Positions 37,269 through 46,143 of a stretch of DNA of 64,000 bases are shown piece by piece. The translations under genes and the position numbers were made by a program. The first letter of the stretch is position 1; each line of letters begins with the position of its first letter. The notes under the pieces are model-generated. The model saw only the letters and a program-made list of their open reading frames with translations. It was not told where the DNA came from and searched no databases. The DNA is from JADGGV01 sp035715725 (lineage in GTDB: Bacteria; Gemmatimonadota; Gemmatimonadetes; Longimicrobiales; RSA9): the NCBI GenBank assembly GCA_035715725.1, contig DASTKT010000059.1, positions 1 through 64,000 on the forward strand, in the 5' to 3' direction.

Positions 37269-38432
37269 TCAGCCCTTCCGCATCGCGACCGCGACGACCT
37301 CGCGCGCGGCGCGGCGCGCCGGGAGCAGACCGCCGATCACGCCCATGACGCCGGCGAACGCGAGCGCCTGGAGGAGGATCGCCGGCGTCACGCGAAACGC
37401 GAACGTGACCTCGCCGAAGGACTGCCAGTTCGTGGTGCTCGTCTGGATGCCGTTGATCGGCAGCGACAGCAGGCACCCGAGCAGCCCGCCGGCGAGCGCG
37501 ACGAGCACGGCCTCGAGGAGGAACGACGCCATGACGCTGCGCGGCTTGAAGCCGAGCGTGAGCAGGAGCGCGATCTCGCGCGTGCGGGCGGCGACCATCG
37601 CGTCCATGGTGTTGATCGCGCCGACGACCGCGCCGACGGACATGATCGCCGTGATCGTGAGGGCGAGGTAGCGCAGCACGGTGGAGAGGAAGCCGGCCTG
37701 CTCGGCGAAGAACTGCGACTCCGGCTTCGCCTCGACCTGGAGGCGCGGATCGCCGGCGATGCGGGCCTTCACGCGCTCGGCGGCGCCGGGGTCGGCCAGC
37801 CGCAGCACGACGGACTGGTAGACCGGGCCGCGGAAGACGTTCATGAGCACCTCGCCGTCGCCCCAGACCTCGGACTCGAACGCGCCGCCGGCGGCGGCGA
37901 AGTGGCCGACGACGGTGAAGTCCTCCTGCCCGAAGCGGAGCCTGTCGCCGATGTTCACGTCCCGCATGCGGCCGACGAGCCCCTTGCCGACGATGACCTC
38001 GGGGCGGCCGCGCGTGAACATCCGGCCCTCGACGATCTTCACCTGGTCGCGGACGGCGGTGGCCTCGGGGCCGACGCCGCGCACCGGCATGTGCGTCTCG
38101 GTGCCGTTCAGGCGCGGCTTGGCGACGACGACGTAGACGTCGGCGCTCGCGATCGCGCGGCCGTCGGGGAGCTTCGCGACCTCGGGGAAGCTCTTCAGGA
38201 TCGCGGCCGGCTCGCGGCCGATGCCGCTGGAGATCTCGGCGTCGGCGCCCTTGCGCAGCAGCATGAGGTTGTCGGGCCGGCCGGTCGTGACCAGCGCGGT
38301 GCGGAAGCCGTTCGCGAGCGCGAGCATGCCGACGAACGTGACGACGACGAGGGCGATGCCGAGCGCCGTCGCCAGGCTGGTCATCGGCCGGTGCAGCAGG
38401 CTGCGCACGTTGTAGATCACCGGGATCTTCAT
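37269..38432 (-). CDS. ABC transporter permease, MacB/FtsX type (second permease)
   Basis: A 387-aa permease with one N-terminal helix (about 17-42, LATALGIALVVVTFVGMLAL), a periplasmic MacB-PCD domain (about 45-250) and three C-terminal helices with the FtsX block (AINTMDAMVAARTREIALLLTLGFKPRSVMASF). It overlaps the upstream permease by 4 nt (ATGA) and is the last gene of the four-gene operon. The pair of separate permeases suggests a heterodimeric transporter of the MacB-like mechanotransmission class. Confidence 0.88.
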   Translation of the reverse strand: MKIPVIYNVRSLLHRPMTSLATALGIALVVVTFVGMLALANGFRTALVTTGRPDNLMLLRKGADAEISSGIGREPAAILKSFPEVAKLPDGRAIASADVYVVVAKPRLNGTETHMPVRGVGPEATAVRDQVKIVEGRMFTRGRPEVIVGKGLVGRMRDVNIGDRLRFGQEDFTVVGHFAAAGGAFESEVWGDGEVLMNVFRGPVYQSVVLRLADPGAAERVKARIAGDPRLQVEAKPESQFFAEQAGFLSTVLRYLALTITAIMSVGAVVGAINTMDAMVAARTREIALLLTLGFKPRSVMASFLLEAVLVALAGGLLGCLLSLPINGIQTSTTNWQSFGEVTFAFRVTPAILLQALAFAGVMGVIGGLLPARRAAREVVAVAMRKG

Positions 38433-39580
38433 GCGACGTACCTCAGCGCGTCGACGACCTTGAGGCGGGCGGACTGCCAGGCGGGCACCGCGCCGCTGGC
38501 CGCCGCGATGCCGAGCGCCATGGCCACGGCGACGGAGGCGATGGCGGGCGTGACCTTGAGCCCCGGCACGAAGCCGCCCAGGTCGAAGTCCAGGATGTTG
38601 AAGAGGAGGAGCGCGCCGCCCAGGCCGAGGAGGAGGCCGAGCCCGGCCACGACGAGCGCCTCGGCCAGCACCAGGCGCAGCACGTCGCCGTCGGAGAAGC
38701 CGAGCGTCTTCAGCACCGCGACCTCGCCGAAGCGCTCGCGGGCCGACATCGCCATGGTGTTGGCCGCGACCAGCAGGATCGCGAAGACGACGGCGAGGCC
38801 GATGGCGTTCAGGAAGAAGCCGATGTTCCCGTACAGGCCGACGAAGCTGAGGTTGAACGCCTTCTCCGTCTGCGTGCGCGTGGCGGCGGAGGAGTTCTCG
38901 AAGGAGCGGTCGATCGCCTCGGCGATCGCGGGCGCGCGCGTCGGGTCCGTAACGCCGAACACGTACCAGCCGGTGGTGCCCTCGCTCCCCTGCGCCCGCG
39001 CGATCTCGTCCAGGTAGCGGTGCTGGAACATCAGCGACGACTGGTCGAAGCCCTTCCGCCCCGCCGTGTAGACGCCGCGGATGTTGAAGCGGTGCTCGCC
39101 GGGCCAGATCGTGCCGCGCAGCGTGACGGTCTGGCCGAGCTTCCAGCCGAAGCGCTCCATGGTGCGCACGCCGACGATCGCGCCGGCGCGGTCGGCCAGG
39201 AACGCCTGCTTCTGCTCGGGCGGCAGGACGATCTCCGGGTAGAGCGCGAGGTACGTCTCGGGGTCGATGGCGAAGTTCGCGATGAAGTTCTTCGGGTCCT
39301 GGTAGACGCCGCCGAACCAGGACGCCCAGCTCACGATCCCGACGCCATCCACGGCCGCGAGCTTCGTGCGGTACGCCAGCGGCAAGGGGAAGACCATCCC
39401 CAGCTTGTTCATGGCGATGAGGCGCGACTCGCTGCCGACGTCGCCCACGGTCTGGAGCGTGCGCAGGAACGTGCGCAGCGTGACGAACAGGAAGAGCGCG
39501 ACCGCGAGCCCGAGCACGGTGAGCAGCGTCCGCCGCAGGCGCCGGCGCAGGTTGCGGGCGACCAGCGTGGCGCGCGTCAT
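38429..39580 (-). CDS. ABC transporter permease, MacB/FtsX type (first permease)
   Basis: A 383-aa permease. N-terminal helix at about 18-40 (LLTVLGLAVALFLFVTLRTF), extracytoplasmic domain to about 265, then three helices with FtsX signature NTMAMSARERFGEVAVLKTLGFSDGDVLRL and an ending ARLKVVDALRYVA. It overlaps both the ATPase gene upstream and the second permease downstream by 4 nt each (ATGA), so the proteins are made in step. Substrate unknown: peptides, lipids and toxic small molecules are all known for the class. Confidence 0.88.
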   Translation of the reverse strand: MTRATLVARNLRRRLRRTLLTVLGLAVALFLFVTLRTFLRTLQTVGDVGSESRLIAMNKLGMVFPLPLAYRTKLAAVDGVGIVSWASWFGGVYQDPKNFIANFAIDPETYLALYPEIVLPPEQKQAFLADRAGAIVGVRTMERFGWKLGQTVTLRGTIWPGEHRFNIRGVYTAGRKGFDQSSLMFQHRYLDEIARAQGSEGTTGWYVFGVTDPTRAPAIAEAIDRSFENSSAATRTQTEKAFNLSFVGLYGNIGFFLNAIGLAVVFAILLVAANTMAMSARERFGEVAVLKTLGFSDGDVLRLVLAEALVVAGLGLLLGLGGALLLFNILDFDLGGFVPGLKVTPAIASVAVAMALGIAAASGAVPAWQSARLKVVDALRYVA

Positions 39581-40293
39581 GGCGCACCGCCCGCCGGCAC
39601 GGACTCCGGCGCGGCCGCGCCCTCCAGGAGCGCGCCCTTCTCCAGGTGCAGCGTGCGGGTAGCGGACTCCGCGGCGTGCGGGTCGTGCGTCACCATCACG
39701 ATCGTCTTGCCGTACTCGGTGTTCAGCCGGTGGAGCAGGTCGAGGATCTCGGCGGCGGAGCGCGCGTCCAGGTCGCCCGTCGGCTCGTCGGCCAGGATCA
39801 GCGTCGGGTCCGTCACGATGGCGCGCGCGATCCCGACGCGCTGCTCCTGCCCCCCCGAGAGCTGGCGCGGGAAGTGGTGCAGCCGCTCCGCGAGCCCGAC
39901 GACCTTCAGCGCCGTCTCCGCGTGCTCGCGCCGCTCCTTCCGCCCGAGCGGCGTGAGCAGCAGCGGCAGCTCCACGTTCTGCAGCGCCGTCAGCACCGGG
40001 ATCAGGTTGTAGAGCTGGAAGATGAAGCCGACGTGCCGCGCCCTCCACGCCGCGAGCTGCTTCGGCTTCAGCCGCGTGATCTCCTCCCCCGCCACCCGGA
40101 TGCTCCCCTCCGTGGGCACGTCCAGCCCGGCGAGCATGTTCAGCAGCGTCGTCTTGCCGCTCCCGGACGGGCCCATCAGCGCCAGGAACTCTCCCTGCTC
40201 GATGGTCACGTCCAACCCCTGGAGCACGGTCAGCTCCTGGCTGTCCCGACGATAGACCTTCGTGACTCCACGGACCTCCACCAGCGACGTCAT
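39577..40293 (-). CDS. ABC transporter ATP-binding protein, MacB/LolD type
   Basis: A 238-aa ATPase with Walker A GPSGSGKTTLLNML, Q-loop, signature LSGGQEQRVGIARAI, Walker B LILADEPTGDLD and the H-loop in VMVTHDPHAAE. The GDLD ending of Walker B is typical of the LolD/MacB/FtsE branch. It drives the two permeases encoded downstream and is coupled to them and to the membrane-fusion gene by 4-nt overlaps. Confidence 0.93.
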   Translation of the reverse strand: MTSLVEVRGVTKVYRRDSQELTVLQGLDVTIEQGEFLALMGPSGSGKTTLLNMLAGLDVPTEGSIRVAGEEITRLKPKQLAAWRARHVGFIFQLYNLIPVLTALQNVELPLLLTPLGRKERREHAETALKVVGLAERLHHFPRQLSGGQEQRVGIARAIVTDPTLILADEPTGDLDARSAAEILDLLHRLNTEYGKTIVMVTHDPHAAESATRTLHLEKGALLEGAAAPESVPAGGAP

Positions 40294-41543
40294 CCGGTCT
40301 CCTTTCGCGGCGTGTCCCCGGTCACCTTCACCCGGCCCCCGTCCGTCAGCTCCGCCGGCGGCTCGAGCACGAGCGTCTCGCCACCCGACAGCCCCCGCCT
40401 CACCTCCCGCTCCCCACCCATCACCGGCCCCGCCTCGACCTCGCGCCGGCGCGAGCGGCCATCCACCACCACCCAGACCACCTCCTTCCCGCCCTCGCTC
40501 CGCACCGCCCCCGCCGGCGCGTACACGCGCGCCGGCAGCGCCGCCGCCTGCGCGCCCCCCGGCTCGCCGAACACCACGCGCGCCCCCATCTCCGGCAGGA
40601 TCCGCCCGTCCTCGCTGTCGATCGCCACGCGCACCAGCACGGTCGCCTTCTGCCGGTCCGCCGTCGGCACCACCTGCCGCACGTGCCCGCGGAACGTCTG
40701 CTCCGGGTACGCGTCCAGCACCACCTCCGCCGGCTGCTCCCGCCGCACCCCCGCGATGTACGCCTCGCTCACGTCCACCTCCACCTCGAGCGTGGACAGG
40801 TCCGCCATCGTCACCACCGCCCCGCGCGTCAGCCCGCCCCCGGCGATCGACGGCGCCACCACCTCCCCCACCTCCGCGTCCTTGCGCAGCACCGTGCCCG
40901 TGAAGGGCGCGCGGATCACCGTGTTCTCCAGGCTCGCCCGCGCCGCCGCGTACGCCTCCCGCGCCGCGCCGACCCGCGCGACCACCGCGCGCAGCCGCGC
41001 ATCCGCCGTCTCCAGCGCCGTCTCCGCATCCTCCAGCGCCTGCACCGCCAGCAGCGAGTCCGCCGCCAGCGCCCGCGCCCGCTCCGCCGCCCGCCGCGCC
41101 TGCGCGAGCTGCGCCTCCGCCTCCGGCCGCGCCGCCTCCGCCGCCAGCACCTCCGCCGAGGCCTGCCGCGCCGCCGCCTCGTACTCCGCCGCCTCCAGCC
41201 GCGCGATCACCGCCCCCGCCGTCACCCGGTCCCCCTCCTCCACCCCCAGGAACGCCAGCCGCCCCGCCACCTTCGACGAGACCGACGCCTTCGTCCGCGC
41301 GACGACGTAGCCGTTCGCCGTCAGCCCCGATGCGCCGCCGGCGCCACCGCCCCGCACCGCCGCCGTCGCCGTGCGCACCGCCACGGCGCGCTCCCGCGTC
41401 GCCAGCACCGCCACCGCGGCCACGACCCCCAGGACCACGACGGCGAGCACGACGAACAGCCAGCGGCGACCGCCGCGCGCCGAGGCGCGGCGCCCCTCCT
41501 CGCGCGCGATGCGCAGGCGCGACAGATCCGCGGAATTGACCAC
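40290..41543 (-). CDS. Periplasmic membrane-fusion (adaptor) protein, HlyD/MacA type
   Basis: A 417-aa adaptor. One N-terminal helix (about 27-48, WLFVVLAVVVLGVVAAVAVL), a split lipoyl domain (KVAGRLAFLGVEEGDRVTAG and VIRAPFTGTVLRKDAEVGE), an Ala-rich alpha-hairpin (about 110-200) and a C-terminal beta-barrel and MP domain. It bridges the MacB-like permeases to an outer-membrane channel; no TolC gene is near. GTG start at 41543. First gene of the operon. Confidence 0.87.
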   Translation of the reverse strand: MVNSADLSRLRIAREEGRRASARGGRRWLFVVLAVVVLGVVAAVAVLATRERAVAVRTATAAVRGGGAGGASGLTANGYVVARTKASVSSKVAGRLAFLGVEEGDRVTAGAVIARLEAAEYEAAARQASAEVLAAEAARPEAEAQLAQARRAAERARALAADSLLAVQALEDAETALETADARLRAVVARVGAAREAYAAARASLENTVIRAPFTGTVLRKDAEVGEVVAPSIAGGGLTRGAVVTMADLSTLEVEVDVSEAYIAGVRREQPAEVVLDAYPEQTFRGHVRQVVPTADRQKATVLVRVAIDSEDGRILPEMGARVVFGEPGGAQAAALPARVYAPAGAVRSEGGKEVVWVVVDGRSRRREVEAGPVMGGEREVRRGLSGGETLVLEPPAELTDGGRVKVTGDTPRKETG

Positions 41544-41881
41544 GATGGGAGGCTCCCCCCCGCGCCGGCCGACACGGCGGTCCGGGCGAGTTCGAGTGGA
41601 ACGGCAGGCTGCCAGGGCTGGGCTACGGGGCCCAGGTTAGCACGCGGGCGCGCGGGGATGCAACGGCTTCGCCGGGCGCGGGCGCCGCGCCTGTGGTGCT
41701 GGGCGCGGGCGCGTTCGCGGCTTCGGGCGCGGGCCGCGGCGCGCGGCTGGCGGGGCGCGCCCCGGCCGCCATATGTTTGTCGCGCCGCCGTGCGCGGCCA
41801 CGGAGCGCCCCACCGCTCCGCTGCTCCGGGCGTCCGACCTCCCGACCGATCCGCAGTGCTCCCCGCCCCCCAGGAGGCCCC
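41544..41881. other. Divergent intergenic region
   Basis: 338 nt between the adaptor gene and the di-haem oxidoreductase gene. Extremely GC-rich with GCGCGGGCGC runs; no gene, no recognised repeat family and no clear promoter. Both flanking genes must be initiated here. Confidence 0.4.
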
Positions 41882-43111
41882 ATGCCGCGCGCCCCCGTCG
41901 TCGTGCTGGTCGCGGGCGTTCCCCTGCTCGCGTGCGCCGATCCATCGTCCACGCTGCTGGGTCGATTCGACCCGAGCGCCGGCGACGAGCCACTCCGGGC
42001 CGCGGCCGTGCCGCTCGGGAGCCCGCTTCCCGGGCTGAGCTCCCGCGAGCGGGCGCGCTTCGAGCGGGGTCTCGCGGTGTTCACGCGGGACTTCGAGCCG
42101 TCGAGCGGGCTCGGGCCGCTCTTCAACGCGGAGGGGTGCGGCGAATGCCACGAGGATCCGACGGTGGGCGGCGTCGGCGACGAGGTCGAGGTGCACGCGG
42201 CGTGGGTCCGGCCGGACGGCGCGTGCGACCTGCTGGCGGCCGAGGGCGGGATGGTGATCCAGCAGCACGCGACGCCGGAGCTGACCGCGGCGATGGCGGC
42301 GCTGGGGGTGCCGGACTACCTGGCGGAGTCGACGCCGGAGGATGGCACGCTCGCCCGGCGCTCGACGCCGCCCGTCTTCGGGCTGGGGCTGCTGGACGCG
42401 GTCCCGGAGGCGACGATCCGGGCGCTGGCGGACCCGAACGACGCCAACCGCGACGGCATCTCCGGCCGGCCGAACTACACGGCCGACGGGCGGATCGGCC
42501 GCTTCGGGCGGAAGGCCACGGAGCCGACACTGCGGGAGTTCAACGCCGACGCGGCGCTGAACGAGATGGGGATCACGAACCGCCTGTTCCCTGTGGAGTC
42601 CTCCATCGGCGGCTATCCGATCCCGGAGGGGGTGGACCTGGTGCCCGTGGAGCCGGAGCTGTCGGCGCGGGACTTCGACGACCTGGATGCGTTCCTGCGC
42701 TATCTCGCGCCGCCTCCGCCGCTGAAGCTCACGCGGGCGGCGACGGACGGCGAGCGGCTGTTCTCGGCGATCGGCTGCGCGGCGTGTCACGTGCCGAGCC
42801 TGCGGACGGGTCCGAGCGCGGTGCGGGCGCTCTCGAACCGCGTCGTGAGCGCGTTCACCGATCTGCTCCTGCACGACATGGGGCCGGGGCTCGCGGACAT
42901 CTGCGTGCGGCAGGCGTCGCCGACGGAGTTCCGGACGGAGCCGCTCATGGGGCTGCGCTTCCGGTCGGTGTTCCTGCACGACGGCCGGGCCGCGACGGTG
43001 GAAGCCGCGATCCTCGCCCACGGCGGCGAGGCGACGCGGGCGCGGGACCGCTTCGCGGCGCTCGCGGCCGCCCCGAAGGCGGCGCTCCTCGCGTACCTGA
43101 AGTCGCTGTAG
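41882..43111 (+). CDS. Di-haem oxidoreductase, putative peroxidase lipoprotein (DHOR/DUF1111)
   Basis: A 409-aa lipoprotein (VVVLVAGVPLLAC). It has two c-type haem sites: CGECH within FNAEGCGECHEDPTVGG, and CAACH within FSAIGCAACHVPSL, separated by about 215 residues as in the DHOR family (formerly called thiol oxidoreductase), distantly related to MauG-type cytochrome c peroxidases. A C-terminal LFLHDGRA-like segment (RSVFLHDGRAATVEAAI) is characteristic. Located in the periplasm; the electron partner and substrate are unknown. AGGAGG lies 5 nt before the ATG. Confidence 0.85.
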   Translation: MPRAPVVVLVAGVPLLACADPSSTLLGRFDPSAGDEPLRAAAVPLGSPLPGLSSRERARFERGLAVFTRDFEPSSGLGPLFNAEGCGECHEDPTVGGVGDEVEVHAAWVRPDGACDLLAAEGGMVIQQHATPELTAAMAALGVPDYLAESTPEDGTLARRSTPPVFGLGLLDAVPEATIRALADPNDANRDGISGRPNYTADGRIGRFGRKATEPTLREFNADAALNEMGITNRLFPVESSIGGYPIPEGVDLVPVEPELSARDFDDLDAFLRYLAPPPPLKLTRAATDGERLFSAIGCAACHVPSLRTGPSAVRALSNRVVSAFTDLLLHDMGPGLADICVRQASPTEFRTEPLMGLRFRSVFLHDGRAATVEAAILAHGGEATRARDRFAALAAAPKAALLAYLKSL

Positions 43112-43276
43112 GGGCCGGGCGGCGGGGCGGGCTGCACGCCGCCTCGTCCGCGGCGCCGATTCGACGTGAGCCTTGCGCGAGCGGCCCCGGCGGCGCCATT
43201 CACGGGGGAGCAGCCGGCCGCCGCGCGCCCTGGGCGGGTCGGCCGGCGCGGCACATCGCAGCGGACCGGACACGGC

Positions 43277-44341
43277 ATGGACGTCGAGCTGGGGATCATC
43301 GAGGGCTTCTACGGCAAGCCGTGGACGTGGCGGGAGCGCGAGGAGACGATCGCGTTCCTGGCACCGCACGGCTACCGTTTCTATCTGTATGCACCGAAGG
43401 GGGATGCGTACCTGCGGCGGCGCTGGGCGGAGCCGCACCCGGCGGAGGCCGCCGCGCGGCTCGCCGGCCTGGCGGCGCGGTGCCGCGAGCTGGGCGTGCG
43501 CTTCGGCGTGGGTCTCAGCCCGTACGAGATCTATCTCGGCTTCGACGCGGCCGCCCGCGCCGCGCTGGCGCGCAAGCTCGCGTTCTTCGACGACATCGGC
43601 GTGGCCGACCTGGCGATCCTGTTCGACGACATGCGGGGCGACACGCCGGACCTGGCGGAGCGCCAGCTCGAGATCGTGGACTGGGTGGCGGAGCGGACGG
43701 CGGCGGACCGCCTCGTCGTCTGCCCGAGCTACTACTCGGACGACCCGGTGCTCGACCGCGTCTTCGGTCGCCGCCCCGAGGGGTACGTCGAGCGGCTCGG
43801 CGCGGGGCTGGCGCCGGGGATCGAGATCTTCTGGACGGGCGAGGAGGTCATCTCGCGGGAGTGGTCGGCGGGGCATCTGCGCCGCGTGACCGAGCAGCTC
43901 GGCCGCAAGCCGTTCCTCTGGGACAACTACCCGGTCAACGACGGGCAGCGCCTCTCGCAGTACCTGCACCTGCGCGGCTTCACCGGCCGGCCGGCGTCGA
44001 TCGGCGAGCACATCGCGGCGCACGGCATCAACCCGGCGCTGCAGCCGACGCTGACGCGCATCCCGGCGCTGACGCTCGCCGACAGCTACCGGCTCGGCGC
44101 CGACTACCAGTACGGCGAGTCGTTCCGGCGGGCGGCGATGGAGGTGCTGGGCCCGGAGCTGGGCGCGCGGATCCGCGAGGACCTGCTCGTGCTCCAGGAC
44201 GTCGGGCTCGACCGGCTCGGGGAGAAGGCGACGACGCTGCGCGAGCGCTACGGCGGCGTCGACGACCCCGGCGCCCGCGAAGTCGTCGCCTGGCTGGATG
44301 GCGAGTACCGGATCACCGACGAGATCGTGCAGACGCAGTAG
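43277..44341 (+). CDS. GH84-family beta-N-acetylglucosaminidase (O-GlcNAcase-like)
   Basis: A 354-aa TIM-barrel hydrolase. It starts MDVELGIIEGFYGKPWTWRE, the family's hallmark first strand, and has the catalytic Asp pair D117-D118 in LAILFDDMRGD, for substrate-assisted removal of N-acetylglucosamine. FLWDNYPVND supplies further sugar contacts. No signal peptide with this start, so the enzyme appears cytoplasmic and consists of the catalytic domain plus a short helical C-terminus; secreted clostridial homologues are much longer. The substrate could be a peptidoglycan fragment, a glycan or a glycoprotein. The long gap (165 nt) from the di-haem gene leaves co-transcription uncertain. Confidence 0.87.
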   Translation: MDVELGIIEGFYGKPWTWREREETIAFLAPHGYRFYLYAPKGDAYLRRRWAEPHPAEAAARLAGLAARCRELGVRFGVGLSPYEIYLGFDAAARAALARKLAFFDDIGVADLAILFDDMRGDTPDLAERQLEIVDWVAERTAADRLVVCPSYYSDDPVLDRVFGRRPEGYVERLGAGLAPGIEIFWTGEEVISREWSAGHLRRVTEQLGRKPFLWDNYPVNDGQRLSQYLHLRGFTGRPASIGEHIAAHGINPALQPTLTRIPALTLADSYRLGADYQYGESFRRAAMEVLGPELGARIREDLLVLQDVGLDRLGEKATTLRERYGGVDDPGAREVVAWLDGEYRITDEIVQTQ

Positions 44342-44351
44342 GGCGCCGAAC

Positions 44352-44370
44352 CACCGCCGGCGTGGCGGTG
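44352..44370 (+). terminator. Short hairpin after the GH84 gene
   Basis: CACCGCC (44352-44358), 5-nt loop, GGCGGTG (44364-44370), 10 nt after the stop codon and followed by TATCAG. Weak; no T run. Confidence 0.35.
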
Positions 44371-44448
44371 TATCAGACGCCAGCCACTCCCAGTTATCCG
44401 ATCAATCACGCGGTCCAACCCCACCATCGTCGAGTCGAGGAGGCGGGA

Positions 44449-45171
44449 ATGAGTGGTCCCGCGCGTTCGGTTCTCGGCCTGCCCACGCCGTTCCGGTTGC
44501 TCATCGCCAGTGCGTCCCGGCTGGACCGCCGCAGGGCGGGCGCGGCCGCCGCGGCCGCCGTCGTGCTGCACGCGCTCGTCATCTCGTCGATCGTCTGGGT
44601 GACGACGCGGCCGCGGCCGCTGACGACGATCGAGGACGGCGAGTTCATGCTGTTCCGTCTCCCGGAGGAGGCCCCGACCCGCGGCACCGAGCTGGTGTCG
44701 CCGGGGAGCGGCACGGGCGCGGGGAACGCCACCGCCACGGAGTCCGCTCCGATGGCGGGCCGCGTCCCGCCGGTGCCGCACATGGCCGCCACGGTCGGCG
44801 CGCCCGATCCCGATGCGGCGCTGCGGGCCATCGAGGCCGCGCCGGTCTTCACGCCCTTCAGCGTCCCGCCGACGCTCGCGAACCGGGGCGACGTCACCGT
44901 GCAGCTCCAGCGGCTCTACCCGCTCGAGCTGCTCCAGGCCGGCATCGGCGGCCGCGTCGTGCTCTGGTTCCTGATCGACGAGCGCGGCGACGTGCGCAAG
45001 CTGGTGCTGAAGGAGACGAGCGGGCAGCCGCGGCTCGACTCCGCGGCGGTGGACGTCGGCCAGGCGATGCGCTTCACGCCGGCGCTGAAGAACGGGCAGA
45101 CCGTCCCCGTCTGGGTCGCGCTGCCGATCCAGTTCCGGCCGGCCGCGCCGGACTCCGCCAGCGCCACCTGA
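44449..45171 (+). CDS. TonB-family energy-transducer protein
   Basis: A 240-aa inner-membrane protein with one helix near 30-50 (AGAAAAAAVVLHALVISSIVW), a Gly/Pro-rich periplasmic linker and a C-terminal TonB domain (about 145-232: LQAGIGGRVVLWFLIDERGDVRKLVLKET...AAVDVGQAMRFTPALKNGQ). TonB passes proton-motive energy to outer-membrane receptors. No ExbB/ExbD or receptor gene is adjacent. GAGGAGG precedes the ATG. A short insertion about 65-140 is low complexity. Confidence 0.85.
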   Translation: MSGPARSVLGLPTPFRLLIASASRLDRRRAGAAAAAAVVLHALVISSIVWVTTRPRPLTTIEDGEFMLFRLPEEAPTRGTELVSPGSGTGAGNATATESAPMAGRVPPVPHMAATVGAPDPDAALRAIEAAPVFTPFSVPPTLANRGDVTVQLQRLYPLELLQAGIGGRVVLWFLIDERGDVRKLVLKETSGQPRLDSAAVDVGQAMRFTPALKNGQTVPVWVALPIQFRPAAPDSASAT

Positions 45172-45175
45172 CGCC

Positions 45176-45206
45176 GAGCGGGCGGGGGCGCGGCGCCCGC
45201 CCGCTC
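45176..45206. terminator. Bidirectional hairpin between tonB-like and asparaginase genes
   Basis: GAGCGGGCGGG (45176-45186) pairs with CCCGCCCGCTC (45196-45206), 11 bp with a 9-nt loop, lying between two convergent stop codons and overlapping the second. Confidence 0.55.
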
Positions 45207-45696
45207 ACCCCCCCAGCGGCTCGAACACGCCCGCCTCTCGGTTCTTGCGCACGTCGTCCCAGGGGAAGCAGCGGCCGTTCATGGCCACGTAGACGCCGGG
45301 CGGCAGGATCTGCGCGAAGGACAGCGCGCTCCCCAGGTTGAACAGCCCGTCCGAGCTGCCGAACGCGTACGGCACCATCGCGCCCGTCAGCACGATCGTC
45401 TTGCCGCTCACCCCCGCGGCGAGCGCGCGGGCGGTCTCGACCATGGTATCCGTGCCGTGGGTGATGACGATCTGCGTCTCGGCGCAGCGCCGGCAGTGGT
45501 CGACGATCGTCGCCCGGTCCTCGTCGGTCATGTCGAGGCTGTCGATCATCATGAGCGTGCGCACCGAGACGTCCAGCCGGCAGCGCCCCAGCCGCAGCAT
45601 CTCCGGGACGTGCGTGTCGCGGAAGAAGAGCGCCCCGCGCAGCTCGTCGTACTCCTTGTCGAACGTCCCGCCGGTGGCGAAAACGCGAATGGGCAT
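45205..45696 (-). CDS. Single-domain asparaginase/glutaminase-family protein
   Basis: A 163-aa protein equal to the N-terminal domain of type I/II asparaginases only. It begins MPIRVFATGGTFDKEYDEL (catalytic TGGT loop) and has VITHGTDTMVETARAL (the second active-site block, with the Thr-Asp pair) and IVLTGAMVPYAFGSSDGLFNLG. Full-length enzymes are about 330 aa with a C-terminal domain completing the active site. Known short homologues occur in proteobacteria as free-standing proteins. Whether it is active, or a degraded paralogue, cannot be told; the frame is intact and ends in a normal helix. Confidence 0.82.
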   Translation of the reverse strand: MPIRVFATGGTFDKEYDELRGALFFRDTHVPEMLRLGRCRLDVSVRTLMMIDSLDMTDEDRATIVDHCRRCAETQIVITHGTDTMVETARALAAGVSGKTIVLTGAMVPYAFGSSDGLFNLGSALSFAQILPPGVYVAMNGRCFPWDDVRKNREAGVFEPLGG

Positions 45697-45705
45697 GGGG
45701 CTCCT

Positions 45706-45856
45706 GCGGCGCGAAGCGCCGCGCACGCTGATGCTGTCGTCGCGCCGGAGGCGCGAGGCACGCTGCGCTGCAGCGGCCTGCGGCCGCGTACGTTGGACTG
45801 TCGCGACCTGCGGCCGCGCACGCCGTCTGCGCGGCTGTCGCGGCGCTGCGCGCCGC
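45706..45856. repeat. Second GC-hairpin array with a constant GCACGCTG...TGTCG linker
   Basis: Just upstream of the asparaginase gene. Units: GCGGCGC-GAA-GCGCCGC (45706-45722), GCGCC-GGA-GGCGC (45742-45754), GCGGCC-TGC-GGCCGC (45773-45787), an imperfect unit (45803-45817) and GCGGCGC-TGC-GCGCCGC (45840-45856). Linkers of 15-22 nt share GCACGCTG and CTGTC. The plan (variable stem, 3-nt loop, fixed linker) is that of the array at 17643-17999 with a different linker. The rest of 45697-46143 has no gene. Confidence 0.7.
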
Positions 45857-46143
45857 GTGCGCCGGGCCGGCGGGAGCGCGCCCTGACTATCGCCGCGCTC
45901 CGGCCCGGCGGCAAGCAGACCGGAGCGAGGTCGGGCGGCCGGCTCGTCGAGGTCGTCGCGGCGATCGAGCCGTGCATGGAGGGGTCGCGCGAGGACGGTG
46001 AGCCGGCACGTCCACCCCCGCGCGACGCGGGAGGTGGACGTGCCGGCGGCGGATCGCGCCCACGCCACGATGCGGCGCGTGGCGTGGGCGCGATCGAACA
46101 TCACGCGGCGGGGTGCGAGCGCATCCCTATGCCGGGCACACTC

